Shown here: positions 4,465-6,692 of the stretch, piece by piece
Layout of the letters: each line of letters begins with the position of its first letter
How positions within the stretch are numbered: the stretch's first letter is position 1
NCBI GenBank assembly: GCA_002494135.1
Contig: DLBG01000077.1
Location: forward strand, 1 to 6,692
DNA length: 6,692 nt
Reading direction: 5' to 3'
DNA from: Lachnospiraceae bacterium UBA7027
GTDB lineage: Bacteria; Bacillota; Clostridia; Lachnospirales; Lachnospiraceae
The notes under the pieces: generated by a model
Databases searched by the model: none
What the model saw: the letters and a program-made list of their open reading frames with translations, nothing else
What the model was told of the DNA's origin: nothing
Position numbers and translations under genes: made by a program

Positions 4465-6669
4465 ATGGATGTCAGCCAGTATCTGGAGATTTTCATCGAC
4501 GAAGCCAAAGAACATTTGGAGAATCTGAATACGCAAATCATGAATCTCGAGCAGGACGGAGAGAACCCGGAGACCATCAACGAGATTTTCCGTGCGGCGC
4601 ATTCCTTAAAGGGAATGTCCGGTACCATGGGATTTAAGCGCATGCAGACACTGACGCACGATATGGAGAATGTTTTCTCCGAAGTCAGAAACGGCAATGT
4701 CAAAGTTAGCACCGAGATGATTGACGTTCTGTTCCGCTGCCTGGATGCACTCGAGGAATACGTATCCACGATTCAGGAAACGGCAGACGAGGGCGAAAAT
4801 GACAATGAGCCGCTAATCAAAGCCGTCAACGATTTTCTGGTAAAAGCGGAAGAAAAACCTGCCGATTCGGCACCCGCAGAGAGCGAGAAGCAATCAGGCG
4901 GTGCGGAAGGGACGGAGGGCACAAAGAGCGGAAAGAACGCCGAACAGACGCCCGAAGCCGCCGCAAAGACTGCGGACCCGGCAGAGGGAAAACATAAATG
5001 GAAACAGATTAAAATCGGAAACGTGGAGAAATCCGCCATCGAAGATGCGGTCAAAGAGGGACTTCATGCTTACGGAATCAGTGTTTACGTACAGGAATCC
5101 TGCCTGTTAAAAGCGGCCCGTGCATTTTTGGTATTCCGTGCCATGGAAGATTTGGGCGAAGTCATTCTTTCCGTACCAAGCGTGCAGGATATCGAAGACG
5201 AGCGCTTTGACAAGGATTTCAGCGTCATCTATTTAACCGAAGAACCTCTGGAAAAGGTCATCGAAGCCATCAAAAACGTCTCCGAAATCGAAGACGCGGT
5301 AGGCGATGTGGTGAATTTTAACGAAGAAAATACCGGTGCGGACTCTGAAACCAAAGCCGCAGCGAATGCCGACGCTTCAAATGCCGGGGACGGTGCCAAA
5401 GACGGTGCAGCGAATGCCCAGACAAAGAATACAGCCGCACAGGGAGGGGTGGGTGCTACGAATGCCGCAAAGGGCGCCCAGGGCCAGAAGAAAGCCATGG
5501 CAAAGCCCGTGGTCGGAAGAACCGTCCGCGTCGACATTGAAAAACTGGACTCCTTAATGAACCTGGTAAGCGAGCTGATCATTTCGAAAAACTCTCTTGT
5601 CAGTGTGGCAGATTCCGAACTCGGAACGAACTCTCTTGCATTTAACGAACAGATCGAATACCTCGAATCCGTCACCACCTCGCTTCATGAATCCGTCATG
5701 AAGGTCCGAATGGTGCCCATCGAATCCGTGGTAACCAAATTCCCGCGTATGATTCGCGATCTTTCAAAGAAGCTCAACAAGCAGATGGAACTGTATATGA
5801 CCGGTGAGGACACCGAACTTGACCGTACCGTGGTCGATGAAATCGGCGATCCCTTAATGCACCTTCTTCGAAATTCCGCCGATCATGGCCTGGAATCTGC
5901 GGAAGTGAGAGCAAAGCGCGGAAAGCCCGAAGTCGGTTCGATTCACCTGGACGCTTATCAGGACGGCAACAATGTTGTCATCGAAGTCAGCGATGACGGT
6001 AACGGAATCGATGTCGAAGCCGTTAAGGCCAAGGCTGTGGAAAAAGGTAAAATCACGCAGGAGCAGGCAGATGCGATGAGCGAGAAGGAAGCCATCGACC
6101 TTCTGTTCCAGCCGAGTTTCTCCACCGCCAAGCAGGTATCGGACATTTCCGGCCGCGGCGTGGGCCTGGACGTGGTAAAGAGTAAAATCGAATCCCTTTC
6201 CGGTGAAGTGGAAGTATCCACAAAACTCGGCGAAGGCAGTACGTTTACCATCCGCCTTCCGTTAACCCTTGCCATCATTCAGACTCTGATGGTGGTTGTC
6301 GGCGGTGAAAAATATGCAATCTCCCTGGGCTCTATCCAGACCATTGAAAGTATTCCGGTCAGTGACGTGAAAACCATACAGGGAAGAGAAGTGATCTACC
6401 TTCGCGGAAACGTGATTCCGCTGGTCCGGCTGACCGAGGAACTCGAAATCGAAAGTTCCAACCCCGCGGATGCGGATCTGCTGGTTTTAATCGCCAAGAA
6501 GGGCGACCGGCTTGCAGGCATCGTGGTGGATGAAATGATTGGCCAGATGGAAATCGTTATCAAGAACATGGGCAAATTCATCGGGAAGAGCAAATACATC
6601 AGCGGCGCTACGATTCTTGGAAACGGCGAAGTGGCACTGATCCTCGATGCAAATGCACTCATCTCGTAA
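4465..6669 (+). CDS. cheA: Chemotaxis sensor histidine kinase CheA
   Basis: Cytoplasmic kinase that docks with receptors and CheW, autophosphorylates and passes the phosphate to CheY. Product of 734 residues, longer than B. subtilis (about 670) because of its linkers. P1 (about 1-105) has the phospho-histidine H46 in RAAHSLKGMSGTMGF. A Glu/Ala/Lys-rich linker covers about 128-176. P2, the response-regulator docking domain, covers about 179-285. An Ala/Asn/Gly-rich linker covers about 286-348. P3 dimerisation begins at VGRTVRVDIEKLDSLMNLV (350-368). The P4 ATPase has the N box HLLRNSADHGLE (466-477), G1 DDGNG (510-514), F box LLFQPSFST (546-554) and G2 GRGVGLDVV (563-571). P5, the CheW-like domain, runs from about 600 to the end. 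All catalytic motifs are intact. GGAGGGG (4453-4459), inside the end of cheB, is 5 nt from the ATG, so translation is probably coupled to cheB. Confidence 0.98.
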   Translation: MDVSQYLEIFIDEAKEHLENLNTQIMNLEQDGENPETINEIFRAAHSLKGMSGTMGFKRMQTLTHDMENVFSEVRNGNVKVSTEMIDVLFRCLDALEEYVSTIQETADEGENDNEPLIKAVNDFLVKAEEKPADSAPAESEKQSGGAEGTEGTKSGKNAEQTPEAAAKTADPAEGKHKWKQIKIGNVEKSAIEDAVKEGLHAYGISVYVQESCLLKAARAFLVFRAMEDLGEVILSVPSVQDIEDERFDKDFSVIYLTEEPLEKVIEAIKNVSEIEDAVGDVVNFNEENTGADSETKAAANADASNAGDGAKDGAANAQTKNTAAQGGVGATNAAKGAQGQKKAMAKPVVGRTVRVDIEKLDSLMNLVSELIISKNSLVSVADSELGTNSLAFNEQIEYLESVTTSLHESVMKVRMVPIESVVTKFPRMIRDLSKKLNKQMELYMTGEDTELDRTVVDEIGDPLMHLLRNSADHGLESAEVRAKRGKPEVGSIHLDAYQDGNNVVIEVSDDGNGIDVEAVKAKAVEKGKITQEQADAMSEKEAIDLLFQPSFSTAKQVSDISGRGVGLDVVKSKIESLSGEVEVSTKLGEGSTFTIRLPLTLAIIQTLMVVVGGEKYAISLGSIQTIESIPVSDVKTIQGREVIYLRGNVIPLVRLTEELEIESSNPADADLLVLIAKKGDRLAGIVVDEMIGQMEIVIKNMGKFIGKSKYISGATILGNGEVALILDANALIS

Positions 6670-6692
6670 CACGGACGGAAGAGATAAATCAG

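Noticed and set aside
4773..5054. Minus-strand open frames opposite cheA linkers, rich in Ser, Ala and Phe
   Set aside because: They mirror the low-complexity linker codons of cheA. cheA is complete and well supported, and no ribosome site or recognisable motif is seen.
1..6692. CRISPR array, tRNA, rRNA, transposase or prophage genes
   Set aside because: No regularly spaced direct repeats, no tRNA cloverleaf or CCA end, and no transposase motifs were seen. The only mobile-element signal is the intron end at 1-50.

Overview
The window looks like chromosomal DNA of a motile Firmicute of the class Clostridia, most likely a Lachnospiraceae-type bacterium. The reasons are a CodY with the low-GC Gram-positive helix-turn-helix, a CheY that is very close to the Bacillus CheY type, strong purine-rich Shine-Dalgarno sites, and a base composition near 50% GC. 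All supported genes are on the + strand. The genus cannot be fixed from this sequence alone.

Layout. Positions 1-50 are the 3' end of a group II intron (end of domain V plus all of domain VI with its bulged branch-point A); the rest of the intron lies outside the window. Positions 51-234 hold a good extended -10 promoter and a leader hairpin in front of a 57-residue, strongly basic, single-membrane-segment peptide (235-408) that I do not recognise. A 136-base gap (409-544) carries an AT-rich promoter candidate and a hairpin. It is followed by topA (545-2611, DNA topoisomerase I with three C-terminal zinc ribbons), codY (2641-3414, global nutrient-responsive repressor), cheY (3425-3787), a strong stem-loop of terminator type (3788-3829), cheB (GTG start at 3857, to 4462, methylesterase domain only) and cheA (4465-6669, full P1-P5 histidine kinase). 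The window ends 23 bases after cheA, probably inside a longer chemotaxis operon.

How the genes fit together. TopA relaxes negative supercoils. CodY senses branched-chain amino acids and GTP in studied relatives and represses adaptation genes, motility among them. CheA, CheY and CheB are the core of chemotaxis: receptor-controlled CheA phosphorylates CheY, which acts on the flagellar switch, while CheB removes methyl groups from receptors. The tight topA-codY-cheY spacing suggests co-transcription of the nutrient regulator with the chemotaxis response regulator. In Bacillus subtilis codY is also followed by the flagellar/chemotaxis operon, so the neighbourhood is an old one.

The genes belong to known families and no wholly new system is evident. 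The points most worth a second look are the receiver-less CheB, the hairpin between cheY and cheB that leaves no room for a new promoter, the unknown cationic membrane peptide, and the intron end just upstream of it.
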